Shown: positions 44,250-53,101, numbered from the stretch's first letter. The stretch is 64,000 bases of DNA from Diaphorobacter sp. HDW4B (GCF_011305535.1 NZ_CP049905.1:1622001-1686000); one strand, 5' to 3'. The notes: generated by a model from the letters alone, not told the origin. Numbers and translations: made by a program.

Positions 44250-45842
44250 TCAGCGACCTTTTCGCCGGATTCCAAGCACCACAGCCATCACCAGCGCCAA
44301 ACCCCAGAGCGGCCAAAGCCCCAAACGGCCCACCCACCACGCAAACGGCGTCACAGGGCCGTTCACACCACGAACCTCGGCCAGCAGCACGCCGCGCTTG
44401 TCATTTTCAAGGCGATGGGTGACTTGTCCGCGATGATCGATCACCGCCGTCGCGCCAGTGTTGGTTGCACGCACCATCGGGCGCTCGAACTCCAGCGTGC
44501 GCAGGCGACTGATCGCCAGATGCTGGTCAATCGCCACGGAATCGCCGAACCAGCCAATGTTGCTCAGGTTCACCATGAAGGTCGGCGCCGCTGCCGGATC
44601 AACAAAGCGCGCACCCAGCTCCTCGCCGAACAAATCTTCGTAACAAATGTTGGGCGCAATGCGCTCGCCCTTCCACAGGAACGAGGCCTGGCCGATGTGA
44701 CCCCGGTTGAAGTCGCCCAGCGGGATGTTCATCATCTCGGTGAACCAGCGGAAGAACGGCGGAATGAACTCGCCGAATGGCACCAGATGGTGCTTGTCAT
44801 ATTGATAGGGCTTGCCCTGACCCGGCGCAAAGCCGTAGACCGAGTTGGTGTAGCCATCGCTGAAGTTGCCCAGCGGAATGCCCACCAGCAGCGCCTGCTC
44901 GCCGGCGTCCTTGGTGTAGCGCTCGGTCACGGCTTCCATGTAGCCGGTCGGCAACTGCTTGGGCAGCAGCGGAATCGCCGTTTCGGGCGCGACCACCAGT
45001 TGCGCCGTCGCCTCGCGCAGACGGCCTGCATACCAGTCCAGCGCCATTGGAATGCCGCTGCCGGGTTGGAATTTTTCATCCTGCGGAATCTGCCCCTGCA
45101 TCAAGGCCAGCGACATGGGCTTGGAGAGATGGCGCGCGTCGATTGCGTTCAGCTCGGTCTTGCGCTGCGAAGCCAGCCCGCCGAAGACCATGAGCACACC
45201 GGCCACGGCAATCCACCATTTCTGGTTGCTGGAATCTTCCGAGCGCCACATCGCAATCGATGCCGCAATGAAGGCAGCGGCAAAGCACATGCCGTACACG
45301 CCCACATAGCGCGCGAGTCCGGTCAGCGGGCCTTCCACATGGGCGTAGCCGATGGCCCCCCAAGGGAAACCCGTCCACCACTGGCCGCGAGCGAGTTCAG
45401 CAATCAGCCACAGCGCGGCAAAGAAAAATGCCGCGTGCAGTCGGTTTTCAGGCAGACGCTTGCGAAACAGCCAGACCACGATCGCGTAATAACCACCCAG
45501 AAACGCCGCCAGCCCCAGCACCGCAGCCACGGCCAGCGGCGCGGCCAGTCCGCCGTAGGTGTGCATGGAGATGAACAGCCACCAGAAGGTGCCGCACAAC
45601 CAGCTCGTCGCAAACAGCCAGCCCATGAAGCCCGCGCGGCGCGGCGTCGGGGCTTGAAGAATGGCATAGACAAAAGCCGCCAGCGCGGCCAGTTGCAGCC
45701 ACCACAGCGGCTGCCCGCCCCAAGGCCAGGCCAGCGACAACGCCTGCGCCACCCCGGCCACCAATACCAGTGGCCACAGCCACCATGCACCGCCAGCGTT
45801 GTGCGCGGCGGAATCAACTGGCGCAACGCCTGTCTGCTGCAT
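44250..45842 (-). CDS. lnt: Apolipoprotein N-acyltransferase
   Basis: A 530-aa inner-membrane enzyme with about seven N-terminal helices and a periplasmic nitrilase domain. Catalytic triad segments are APETAIPLLP (Glu), YDKHHLVPFGEFIP (Lys) and NICYEDLFG (Cys), and a final helix lies at the C-terminus. It adds the third acyl chain to the N-terminal Cys of lipoproteins. The ATG at 45842 has an AAGG a few bases upstream; a GTG at 45848 is also possible. It lies 14 bases after corC, as in many proteobacteria. Confidence 0.96.
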   Translation of the reverse strand: MQQTGVAPVDSAAHNAGGAWWLWPLVLVAGVAQALSLAWPWGGQPLWWLQLAALAAFVYAILQAPTPRRAGFMGWLFATSWLCGTFWWLFISMHTYGGLAAPLAVAAVLGLAAFLGGYYAIVVWLFRKRLPENRLHAAFFFAALWLIAELARGQWWTGFPWGAIGYAHVEGPLTGLARYVGVYGMCFAAAFIAASIAMWRSEDSSNQKWWIAVAGVLMVFGGLASQRKTELNAIDARHLSKPMSLALMQGQIPQDEKFQPGSGIPMALDWYAGRLREATAQLVVAPETAIPLLPKQLPTGYMEAVTERYTKDAGEQALLVGIPLGNFSDGYTNSVYGFAPGQGKPYQYDKHHLVPFGEFIPPFFRWFTEMMNIPLGDFNRGHIGQASFLWKGERIAPNICYEDLFGEELGARFVDPAAAPTFMVNLSNIGWFGDSVAIDQHLAISRLRTLEFERPMVRATNTGATAVIDHRGQVTHRLENDKRGVLLAEVRGVNGPVTPFAWWVGRLGLWPLWGLALVMAVVLGIRRKGR

Positions 45843-45856
45843 CGTCACCCTTGTTT

Positions 45857-46738
45857 TCAGGAATCGTCGCCGTTCGCGTCCGCAGGAGCGGGCGAAACCT
45901 TGAACCAGCGCACTGCGCCACCCTTGCCATGCAGCACGATGAAGCGCAGACCGCCGATGTCGAAATGCTCGCCCTTGCGCGGCACGCGGCCGAGTTCGTG
46001 GGCGATCAGGCCACCTATGGTGTCGAACGATTCGTCCGGATCGCTGCTGCGCAGAGCGACGTTGAACGTCTCCGCCACGCGCTCGACCGGCGTGTCGCCG
46101 CTCACGCGGTAGGTCTGGTCGGCCAAGCCGAAGATGTCGCCCTCTTCCTCTGGAACATCGAATTCGTCCTCGATCTCGCCGACGATTTCCTCGATCACGT
46201 CCTCGAAGGTCACCAGCCCCGCAATGCGACCGAACTCGTCGATCACGATGGCCATGTGGCTGCGCGAGCTGCGGAATTCGGTGGAAAGGTCGTTGAGGCT
46301 TTTGCTTTCCGGCACGAACAGCGCCGGGCGCACCATGGTGCGGATATTGAGATTCGGAGAGCGCGAGAGCTTGAGCAAATCCTTGGCGAGCAACACGCCG
46401 ATGATGTTGTCGCGCTCGCCCTGATAGACCGGAAAGCGCGAGTGCGCCGTGCGGATCACCTGCAAAATCAGCTCGTCGATGGGCTCGTCGATGTTGAGCA
46501 GATCCATGCGCGTCGCGGGCACCATCACGTCGCTGGCGGTCATCTCGGCCATGCGCAGCACGCGCTCCAGCAGCACCCGGGTGTCGGCGTTGATGACATC
46601 GTCATCCTCGGCCTCGGCCATGGCCGCCACCAGTTCCTCTGTGGAATTGGGGCCCGGGTTGATGAACTCGATTACGCGTTGCAGAAGGCTGCGCTTGTCT
46701 TCCTTGTCGGAGCTTCGCGCGGGATGGGGGTCTGACAC
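45857..46738 (-). CDS. corC: CorC/HlyC family CBS-domain protein
   Basis: A 293-aa cytoplasmic protein with a short acidic start (PHPARSSDKEDKRSLLQRVIEF), two CBS domains (about 70-190; VMVPATRMDLLNIDEPIDELI, SRFPVYQGERDNIIGVLLAKDLL, IDEFGRIAGLVTFEDVIEEIVG) and a C-terminal CorC_HlyC domain (about 210-285). Relatives are linked to Mg2+/Co2+ efflux and to membrane integrity. The start codon is GTG at 46738, as no ATG is in frame nearby. It is cotranscribed with lnt. Confidence 0.92.
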   Translation of the reverse strand: MSDPHPARSSDKEDKRSLLQRVIEFINPGPNSTEELVAAMAEAEDDDVINADTRVLLERVLRMAEMTASDVMVPATRMDLLNIDEPIDELILQVIRTAHSRFPVYQGERDNIIGVLLAKDLLKLSRSPNLNIRTMVRPALFVPESKSLNDLSTEFRSSRSHMAIVIDEFGRIAGLVTFEDVIEEIVGEIEDEFDVPEEEGDIFGLADQTYRVSGDTPVERVAETFNVALRSSDPDESFDTIGGLIAHELGRVPRKGEHFDIGGLRFIVLHGKGGAVRWFKVSPAPADANGDDS

Positions 46739-46840
46739 GGTCTTGGTGCAGGACGTGCGGTAGTGAAACAGCCCCCTAGGATAGCGGATTGCGCAAATTC
46801 ACCCGCCAGCAGGGTCAGTTACCGACGGGAGCGAACGCGC

Positions 46841-47473
46841 TTATTCGGCGGCCTGATGGCGACCGTCGCGCACGCCCTGGCGGATTTCCTGCAGACCGCC
46901 GAGCATGTTCCAGAACTGCTTGGCCTGCTTCTTGAATTGGTAGTCCATCTCGCCGAACTGCACGGCGACCAACTTGCTCACATGCGTGTCGAAGCTCGCG
47001 GGTGGCAGCTCCAGATACGCTTCGGATTCGGAGCCGTCGCGGTGCACGGCTGCGCCTGCGTTGCGGGCGATCTTGAGCATGGCGGTGTTTTCCGACAGCG
47101 CGTGGATGAACATCATCTTCACGTCGCGGCTGCGGGCCAGCATCACGGCGCGGTCGAACAGCTGCGCGCCGTAGCCACGGCCGCGCGCCTTGGACAGCAC
47201 GGACACGCCGAACTCGGCGCAGCTCTTGAACTCTTCATGCTCCGCATAAGCCACATGGGCCATGGCGATCAATTCCAGGCGGCGGTTGAAGATGCCGATG
47301 ACTTCGTCGCGGTCGAAATCGATGTGATCGACGTAGCGGCGCACCTGCGCGTCGCTGGCTGGATAGCCAAAGCGCAGGTAACGGTCCTCGGGGCTGAGGC
47401 TCAACAGGTGGGCGGCAATGCGCTCGCGATGCTGGACAGCCAGCGAACGGATGGGCACTGAAGCAGAAACCAT
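46841..47473 (-). CDS. GNAT-family N-acetyltransferase
   Basis: A 210-aa protein with a GNAT fold. RSLAVQHRERIAAHLLSLSPEDRYLRF is at the start, FKSCAEFGVSVLSKARGRGYGAQLFDRA is the acetyl-CoA pyrophosphate loop (R/Q-x-x-G-x-G/A), and FIHALSENTAMLKIARNAGA is motif B. The C-terminal about 45 residues are a charged helix (YQFKKQAKQFWNMLGGL). The substrate is unknown. Start: ATG at 47473 after GAGG; an earlier ATG at 47584 would add a 37-residue Trp-rich extension and cannot be excluded. Confidence 0.83.
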   Translation of the reverse strand: MVSASVPIRSLAVQHRERIAAHLLSLSPEDRYLRFGYPASDAQVRRYVDHIDFDRDEVIGIFNRRLELIAMAHVAYAEHEEFKSCAEFGVSVLSKARGRGYGAQLFDRAVMLARSRDVKMMFIHALSENTAMLKIARNAGAAVHRDGSESEAYLELPPASFDTHVSKLVAVQFGEMDYQFKKQAKQFWNMLGGLQEIRQGVRDGRHQAAE

Positions 47474-47690
47474 TTTTGAAGCACCTCGTTGTGTCGGCGT
47501 AGTTTGATCGTCATTGGAGCTGCCGCTCCAGATGCGTCGACCCATGTCCCAGGAAGCGAGTAGCCAGTCTTTCGTCAATAGCATGATGCCGCCATTCTAG
47601 GGTTTTCCCTAGGAATGCGCATCCGTTTTGTTGCATTGCAATATAAAAACTGGGGATGTTCTCTTTTGTTGTCATTGTGCATGGATGCGA

Positions 47691-48656
47691 TCAGTCCATT
47701 TGCGCAGCCTCGTTCAGGGCTTGCTCCAGCAACTGAGACAACTGCAGCACCTGCGGCTGCTGACTCTGGGTTTTCAGCAGAAGCCGCATATTGGGCAATA
47801 CGGGCAACCCCGGAGCCTCATCGCTCCCGATCAGCCGGACATGCGGCGGCAGTCCGAACGATGTGCGCACCGCCAGCCCCAACCCCGAAGCCACGGCCGA
47901 CCACGAGGCCGCCAGACTGGCACTGGAAAACGCATTGCGCCAAGGCAGTCCGTGCCGATTGAGGGCCTGCGTGACCACCCCGCGCAATGGGCAAGGCTCG
48001 GCCAGCATCACCAGCGGCAACGCGCGCCAAGGCTGCTGATCATCTTTATCCGTCAGTGCAGCGGACGGCGCCGTATCGCCGACAAGCGACCACCACGGCT
48101 GCTCGCGCATATCCACACCCTGACCGCTCGCCGGGCCAATCCAGCGCAGCGGCAGCGTCGTCAGCACACGTGTGCCTGATGGAATGTCGGTGCCTGTGGA
48201 CAAATCCCACGCCACCGACAGATCCAGCAGCCCATCTTCATATTGCGACAGAAGCTGTGCGCTGGTGCCCGAGCTGACCTGAATCTGCACGCGCGGATGG
48301 GCCCGGGTGAAGCGTCCCAGCACGGCGGGGAGAACGCGCTCACCAAAGTCCTCGGGCAGCCCCAGCCTGACAACGCCCTGCAGATCACTCGCGCGAATGG
48401 CCGCCACCGCCTCGTCGTTGAGCTCCAGCAGCCGGTGCGCGTAAGCCAGCATGGCATGCCCGGCCTCGGTCAACTCCAGTCCGCGCCCCGCCTTGCGCAG
48501 TAGCGCAGTGCCCGCTTGCGACTCCAGCTTCTTGAGCTGCGCGCTGACGGCGGACGTCGAACGCCCCAACTTGTCGGCCGCTTGCGCAAAGCTGCCCATT
48601 GCAACGCCCGTGGAGAAGCTGCGCAACACATCAAGGTCCAGATGGATATGGGACAT
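47691..48656 (-). CDS. LysR family transcriptional regulator
   Basis: A 321-aa regulator. The N-terminal HTH is LDVLRSFSTGVAMGSFAQAADKLGRSTSAVSAQLKKLE (residues about 8-45). A type 2 periplasmic-binding-like effector domain follows (about 92-300; GVVRLGLPEDFGERVLPAVLGRF). It is divergent from the MFS transporter, with only 64 bases between the start codons, which contain a perfect inverted repeat; the classic arrangement is a LysR regulator controlling its divergent neighbour. The inducer is not known. Confidence 0.9.
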   Translation of the reverse strand: MSHIHLDLDVLRSFSTGVAMGSFAQAADKLGRSTSAVSAQLKKLESQAGTALLRKAGRGLELTEAGHAMLAYAHRLLELNDEAVAAIRASDLQGVVRLGLPEDFGERVLPAVLGRFTRAHPRVQIQVSSGTSAQLLSQYEDGLLDLSVAWDLSTGTDIPSGTRVLTTLPLRWIGPASGQGVDMREQPWWSLVGDTAPSAALTDKDDQQPWRALPLVMLAEPCPLRGVVTQALNRHGLPWRNAFSSASLAASWSAVASGLGLAVRTSFGLPPHVRLIGSDEAPGLPVLPNMRLLLKTQSQQPQVLQLSQLLEQALNEAAQMD

Positions 48657-48664
48657 GGAAACAC

Positions 48665-48702
48665 CTGTTCAATCATCCTGATTTTCAAAACCATTTGAAC
48701 AG
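48665..48702. promoter_or_regulatory. Candidate LysR operator: inverted and direct repeats
   Basis: CTGTTCAA (48665-48672) and TTGAACAG (48695-48702) form a perfect 8-bp inverted repeat with a 22-base spacer. In addition CTGATTTTCAAAA occurs twice (48678-48690 and 48709-48721), the second ending on the A of the first MFS ATG. The whole divergent region is only 64 bases, so these elements almost certainly overlap both promoters. Confidence 0.5.
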
Positions 48703-48720
48703 AATTTTCTGATTTTCAAA

Positions 48721-50043
48721 ATGATTGCGCAGCAAGACACTGCGGACATCACCCACTTCCGACGGTTTTTCATGTCGATGTCCAGCACCCCCACCTCCAT
48801 GCCTCAAAACCCGATCCCCCACGCGAATGCCTCGTCCCTTCGCTGGAAGGTGCTGGCGGCGGGAACGCTTGCCAATGTGGCGTTTTCCATCATCGTCAAC
48901 GGCTTTCCGATGACCGCCATCCAACTGCGCACCGGCTACGGGCTCGACGCGTGGAGCTTGGGTTTGATGCTGGGAATGATGGGCCTTGGCGTGGCGATCA
49001 GCGAACTGCCCTGGGGCATGTTGGCCGACCATTGGGGGGACCGCCCGGTGTTGCTGCTCGGTTTGGGCGGAAGTGCACTGGTGCTGGCCTGCATGACGGT
49101 CTGGGGTGCGCCGCATTCTGGTCACACGCCCGGCTTGGCGCTCGTCTATGCCGGGCTGTTGGTGACAGGATTGCTGGGCGGCAGTGTGAACGGTGCCAGC
49201 GGGCGCGCCATCATGCATTGGTTCGCACCGGGTGAACGCGGGCTGGCCATGAGCATTCGTCAGACCGCCGTGCCGATGGGCGGCGCGCTCGGTGCGCTGC
49301 TCTTGCCACGCATTGCCGCATCGGCAGGGTTCGATGCGATGTTCGCGTTTCTCGCGGTGATCTGCGTGCTGTGTGCGGGGTTGGTGTGGCTGTGGATCAT
49401 CAATCCGCCCGACGCAGACACGCCCACCGCAGCACAAGATCATCCCCGCTCGTTCAGCGCACTGAAGAACACTCTCGTCTGGCAGATCGCCTGCGGCATC
49501 GCGATTCTCTGCGCACCGCAATTTGCCGTGCTTTCCTTCGGAACCGTGTTTCTGCACGACGCGGCACAGGTGAGCTCCGCCGCCATCACCACGGCCATGG
49601 TGACGCTACAGGTGGGCGCGATGGTGCTGCGCATCTGGAGCGGCCGCTGGACCGACCGGCACGGCAACCGCATCGGCTTTCTACGCTGGTGCGCGGCGCT
49701 CAGTGCGCTCAGCTTTGTCGCGTTGGCTGCGGCGCAAGCCGTGCATCTTCCGGGGGTGATGCTGGCCGTCATGCTCGCCGTCAGCGGGGTCTGCGTATCC
49801 GCGTGGCACGGGGTCGCTTATGCGGAACTGGCAACCCAAGCGGGTGCAACGCAGGCCGGCACCGCGCTCGGCCTGTGCAACACCTTGGTGTTCGTCGCGA
49901 ACTTTCTGGTGCCGCAAGCGGTGGTCAAGGTTCAAGAGCGCATCGACTGGTCAGGCGTGTGGCTGCTGTGCGGGGGCGTTGCCTTGCTCGCGCTGCCGCT
50001 GGTCAGCGCGCATGTTCGGGTGAAAACCCGGCTTGTGGCTTAG
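48721..50043 (+). CDS. Major facilitator superfamily transporter
   Basis: A 440-aa protein, about 390 aa of it a 12-helix MFS fold. Helix 1 is WKVLAAGTLANVAFSIIVNGFPM, the loop 2-3 motif is GMLADHWGDRPVLLL (G-x-x-x-D-R-x-G type), and PMGGALGALLLPRIAA and RWTDRHGNRIGFLRW (second-half loop) follow. Substrate unknown. The start is uncertain: ATG at 48721 gives a 17-residue extra leader; ATGs at 48772 and 48778 lie nearer the first helix. Control by the divergent LysR is likely. The stop overlaps the convergent Lrp gene by four bases. Confidence 0.87.
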   Translation: MIAQQDTADITHFRRFFMSMSSTPTSMPQNPIPHANASSLRWKVLAAGTLANVAFSIIVNGFPMTAIQLRTGYGLDAWSLGLMLGMMGLGVAISELPWGMLADHWGDRPVLLLGLGGSALVLACMTVWGAPHSGHTPGLALVYAGLLVTGLLGGSVNGASGRAIMHWFAPGERGLAMSIRQTAVPMGGALGALLLPRIAASAGFDAMFAFLAVICVLCAGLVWLWIINPPDADTPTAAQDHPRSFSALKNTLVWQIACGIAILCAPQFAVLSFGTVFLHDAAQVSSAAITTAMVTLQVGAMVLRIWSGRWTDRHGNRIGFLRWCAALSALSFVALAAAQAVHLPGVMLAVMLAVSGVCVSAWHGVAYAELATQAGATQAGTALGLCNTLVFVANFLVPQAVVKVQERIDWSGVWLLCGGVALLALPLVSAHVRVKTRLVA

Positions 50044-50549
50044 ACCGGCACGGCTGTGGTCGCCTTGACACGATCGAGCACGAAGCTGGTCTTGCAGTCC
50101 TGCACACTCGGGTGCTTGAGCAGCGTGTCCATGATGAAGCGGCTGTAATGCGCCATGTCGGCCACCACCACGCGCAGCAGATAGTCCATCTCGCCGGTCA
50201 GGGCGGAGCACTCGACCACCTCGGGCCAGCTCTGCACGCTGGCGCGGAACAGGTCCATGGGGTTGCGCTTGTGGCTTTCGGTGTTCTTTTCGAGCCGCAC
50301 ATTGATATAGGCAGTCAGCCCCAGCCCCACGGCCTCGGGTTTGACCAGCGCGACATAGCGCTCGATGATGCCGGCATCTTCCAGACGTTTGGCGCGGCGC
50401 AGCACCGCGCTGGGCGACAGGCCGACCCGCTCGCCGATCACGTCGTAGGTCTCCCGGCCATTGGCCTGCAGACTGCGCAGGATGGCGCGGTCCAGCTTGT
50501 CCAGAGACACGACGGAAGAGGTTTCACCAGGGGCAGAAGAAGTGCTCAT
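50040..50549 (-). CDS. Lrp/AsnC family transcriptional regulator
   Basis: A 169-aa regulator. The HTH is LDRAILRSLQANGRETYDVIGERVGLSPSAVLRRAKRLEDAGII (about 17-60) and the RAM ligand domain is at about 75-160 (VECSALTGEMDYLLRVVVADMAHY). It is divergent from hpd, 257 bases apart, and so is a good candidate regulator of aromatic amino acid catabolism, similar to known Lrp-type activators of phhA/hpd clusters. That is an inference from position. Confidence 0.9.
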   Translation of the reverse strand: MSTSSAPGETSSVVSLDKLDRAILRSLQANGRETYDVIGERVGLSPSAVLRRAKRLEDAGIIERYVALVKPEAVGLGLTAYINVRLEKNTESHKRNPMDLFRASVQSWPEVVECSALTGEMDYLLRVVVADMAHYSRFIMDTLLKHPSVQDCKTSFVLDRVKATTAVPV

Positions 50550-50616
50550 GGGCAGCGATTTTGGGGCACAAGAACGCTCAAGTTAACCCGAGACTTCCCT
50601 AGCGCAAAAAAGCTGC

Positions 50617-50647
50617 GTACTATTTGACACATTCACATGAATAGTGC
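50617..50647. promoter_or_regulatory. Candidate Lrp-type operator upstream of hpd
   Basis: GTACTATT (50617-50624) and AATAGTGC (50640-50647) form an 8-bp inverted repeat with one mismatch and a 15-base spacer (TTGACACATTCACATG-like). It lies 160-190 bases before the hpd ATG and 68-98 bases before the Lrp gene start. It contains TTGACA, which could also be a -35 box. Confidence 0.4.
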
Positions 50648-50806
50648 AGAAGTCATGCAATTTACGGATGAAATGGGCGAAAAAATGACAGCCTTGCCAT
50701 TTACATTCAACGCTGTGCAGATGCTTGCCATCCGCAGCGAGTGCTCGAAGAGAACGCCTCGTCACCTTACCCCAGAACAAGCAACCTTCATGTCCGGAGA
50801 CACACC

Positions 50807-51949
50807 ATGAACGCTCCCACCGCCGACAAGACCTTGAACAGCACCGCGCCTGCCGGAAACTCCGCCTGGGAGAACCCCATGGGCACCGACGGCTTCGAGT
50901 TCATCGAGTACGCCGCTCCCGATCCAGTCGCCATGGGCAAGGCTTTTGTCGCGATGGGTTTCAAGCCCGTTGCGCGCCACCGCCACAAGAATGTGCTGCT
51001 GTACCGTCAGGGCGACATCAACTTCATCATCAACGCCGAGCCGGACAGCTTCGCCCAGCGTTTTGCGCGCCTGCACGGCCCGAGCGTTTGCGCGATCGCC
51101 TTCCGCGTACATGACGCCAAGGCCGCCTACGAGCGCGCACTGAATCTGGGCGCCTGGGGCTACGCGGGCACGTCCGAGCCCGGCCAGTTGAACATCCCCG
51201 CCATCAAGGGCGTGGGTGACAGCCTGATCTATTTTGTGGACCGCTGGCGCGGCAAGAACGGTGCGCGTCCCGGCGACATCGGCAACATCGGCTTCTTTGA
51301 TGTGGACTTCGTGCCGCTGCCCGGCATCAGCACCGAAGAGATGCTGCATCCCAAGGGCGCGGGCCTCACTTACGTGGATCACCTCACGCACAACGTGCAC
51401 CGTGGCCGCATGGTGGAGTGGGCCGATTTCTACGAGCGCCTTTTCAACTTCCGCGAGGTCAAGTACTTTGACATCGAAGGCCAGGTCACGGGCGTCAAGA
51501 GCAAGGCCATGACCAGCCCCTGCGGCAAGATCCGCATTCCGATCAATGAGGAAGGCAAGGAAAAGCCGGGCCAGATCCAGGAATATCTGGACATGTACAA
51601 GGGCGAGGGCATCCAGCACATCGCCATGGGCTCGGACGATCTGTACGAGACGGTGGACACCCTGCGCGGCAACGGCGTGCGCCTGCTCGACACCATCGAC
51701 ACCTACTACGAACTGGTCGACAAGCGCATTCCCGGCCACGGCGAAAGCGTGGAAGAACTGCACAAGCGCAAGATCCTGATCGATGGCAAGAAGGACGCCA
51801 TCCTGCTGCAGATCTTCAGCGAGAACCAGCTCGGGCCGATCTTCTTCGAATTCATCCAGCGCAAGGGCGATGACGGCTTCGGCAACGGCAACTTCAAGGC
51901 GCTGTTCGAGAGCATCGAGCTCGACCAGATGCGCCGCGGCGTGCTCTGA
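50807..51949 (+). CDS. hpd: 4-hydroxyphenylpyruvate dioxygenase
   Basis: A 380-aa non-haem Fe(II) enzyme of the vicinal-oxygen-chelate fold; converts 4-hydroxyphenylpyruvate to homogentisate in tyrosine catabolism. The iron ligands are His192 (YVDHLTHNV), His271 (IQHIAMG) and Glu348 (IFFEFIQRKGDDGFGNGNF). The C-terminal helix block KALFESIELDQMRRGVL is standard. The start at 50807 has a CCGGAGA Shine-Dalgarno; a longer frame from 50741 is not used. The Bug receptor and phhA follow on the same strand. Confidence 0.96.
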   Translation: MNAPTADKTLNSTAPAGNSAWENPMGTDGFEFIEYAAPDPVAMGKAFVAMGFKPVARHRHKNVLLYRQGDINFIINAEPDSFAQRFARLHGPSVCAIAFRVHDAKAAYERALNLGAWGYAGTSEPGQLNIPAIKGVGDSLIYFVDRWRGKNGARPGDIGNIGFFDVDFVPLPGISTEEMLHPKGAGLTYVDHLTHNVHRGRMVEWADFYERLFNFREVKYFDIEGQVTGVKSKAMTSPCGKIRIPINEEGKEKPGQIQEYLDMYKGEGIQHIAMGSDDLYETVDTLRGNGVRLLDTIDTYYELVDKRIPGHGESVEELHKRKILIDGKKDAILLQIFSENQLGPIFFEFIQRKGDDGFGNGNFKALFESIELDQMRRGVL

Positions 51950-51961
51950 AGCGCAAGCTGA

Positions 51962-51999
51962 AGATGGTTGCGCCGTCGCAGTTTGCGATTGCACCATCT
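51962..51999 (+). other. Nested RNA stem-loop after hpd
   Basis: AGATGGT (51962) pairs with ACCATCT (51993), enclosing an inner TCGCA-GTT-TGCGA hairpin at 51976-51988. It starts 13 bases after the hpd stop. There is no T tract directly after it, so it may be a weak terminator or an mRNA-stabilising structure. Confidence 0.4.
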
Positions 52000-52029
52000 C
52001 CGGTTAACAATGCTGCGCTGCAATAAATT

Positions 52030-52054
52030 GTAAATATACTGAGCAAATATTTAC
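52030..52054. promoter_or_regulatory. AT-rich perfect palindrome before the Bug gene
   Basis: GTAAATAT and ATATTTAC are perfect complements separated by nine bases, just upstream of the AAAGGA ribosome site and the GTG start at 52074. An AT-rich perfect 8-bp palindrome is rare in this GC-rich background. It may be an operator or overlap a promoter -10. Confidence 0.45.
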
Positions 52055-52073
52055 TTTCCAAAGGACCCCACCC

Positions 52074-53042
52074 GTGCTTCGCGTGTCTTGTCTGCTCAGT
52101 GTCTTGCTCGCTTGTGTCCCCATGGGCGCGACGGCTCAGAACGCCTCCGCTCCCATGTCGCTGGTCGTGCCCTACCCGGCTGGCGGCCCGCTGGATACCT
52201 CCGCGCGCCTGATCGCTCAGGAGGCCGGTGATGCGCTCGGCAAGATCAACGTCGAGAACAAACCCGGCAAGGGCGGTGGCACGGGTGCGGAACTGGTGGC
52301 CAAGGCGCCGAAGTCGGCCAACATGGTGCTGATGGGTGCGGTCGCCACGCACGCGGTCAATCCATGGCTGTACAAGAACTTTCCGTACGACCCGCTCAAG
52401 GACTTCAAGCCGCTGGTGCTCGTCGCCCGCACGCCCAATGTGCTGGTGATGAACGCCGAGGTGGCCAACGAGCTGGGCATCCAGTCCACCAGCGATCTGG
52501 TGAAGTACCTCAAGGCGAATCCGGAAAAGCTCAAGTACGGCTCGGGCGGCAACGGCAGCATTGGCCACATCGCGGCCGAAATGTTCAAGTCGTTGACCAA
52601 CACGCGCGTGTCGCATGTGCCGTTCCAGGGCTCGAATCCGGCGCTCAAGGCGCTGCAGGCGCGCGAAGTGGCGCTGGTGTTCGACAACCTCGCGTCCTCG
52701 CTGCCGCTGATCCAGACCGGCCACTTGAAGGCGCTGGGCGTGACCTCGCTCGGTCAGGACGACGCACTGCCCAAGGTACCGAGCATCAACAGCGAAGTGC
52801 CGGGCTTCAACGTGGTGACCTGGTTCGGGCTGTTCGCGCCCGCCTCGCTGCCGGAAAGCGACGCGCGCCGTTACGCCGAAGCCTTCGAATCGGCGATGAA
52901 GAGCAACCGCGGCACGGCGGGTCTCAAGAAGATGGGTATCACAACGGAAGACATGCGCCTGGCGACCTTCCAGGAATTTGTGGAATCGGAAAACAGCAAG
53001 TTCGGCTTTCTGATCAAGACCGCCAAAATTCGCATCGAATAA
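52074..53042 (+). CDS. Bug-family tripartite tricarboxylate-type solute receptor
   Basis: A 322-aa periplasmic binding protein. Signal peptide LRVSCLLSVLLACVPMGATAQ; the mature protein shows the Bug/TctC pattern LVVPYPAGGPLDTSARLIA, VENKPGKGGGTGAE, VATHAVNPWLYKNFPYDPLKDF, KYGSGGNGSIGHIAAEMFK and HVPFQGSNPALKAL. Bug proteins bind carboxylates or aromatic compounds and feed TctAB-type transporters or signal; no TctAB genes lie nearby. The start is GTG, with a good AAAGGA at 10 bases. It sits between hpd and phhA, which suggests a ligand linked to aromatic amino acids or their keto acids, but this is inference. Confidence 0.9.
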   Translation: MLRVSCLLSVLLACVPMGATAQNASAPMSLVVPYPAGGPLDTSARLIAQEAGDALGKINVENKPGKGGGTGAELVAKAPKSANMVLMGAVATHAVNPWLYKNFPYDPLKDFKPLVLVARTPNVLVMNAEVANELGIQSTSDLVKYLKANPEKLKYGSGGNGSIGHIAAEMFKSLTNTRVSHVPFQGSNPALKALQAREVALVFDNLASSLPLIQTGHLKALGVTSLGQDDALPKVPSINSEVPGFNVVTWFGLFAPASLPESDARRYAEAFESAMKSNRGTAGLKKMGITTEDMRLATFQEFVESENSKFGFLIKTAKIRIE

Positions 53043-53101
53043 CGCGGCCACGCAAGGGGCTGACAGGCCCGGATGGCTGCCGACACAATGAAGGAGACAT
53101 C

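Noticed and set aside
52364-53101. A 246-codon N-terminal extension of phhA
   Set aside because: It lies in another frame inside the Bug gene; the true start at 53102 has a strong ribosome site and family length.
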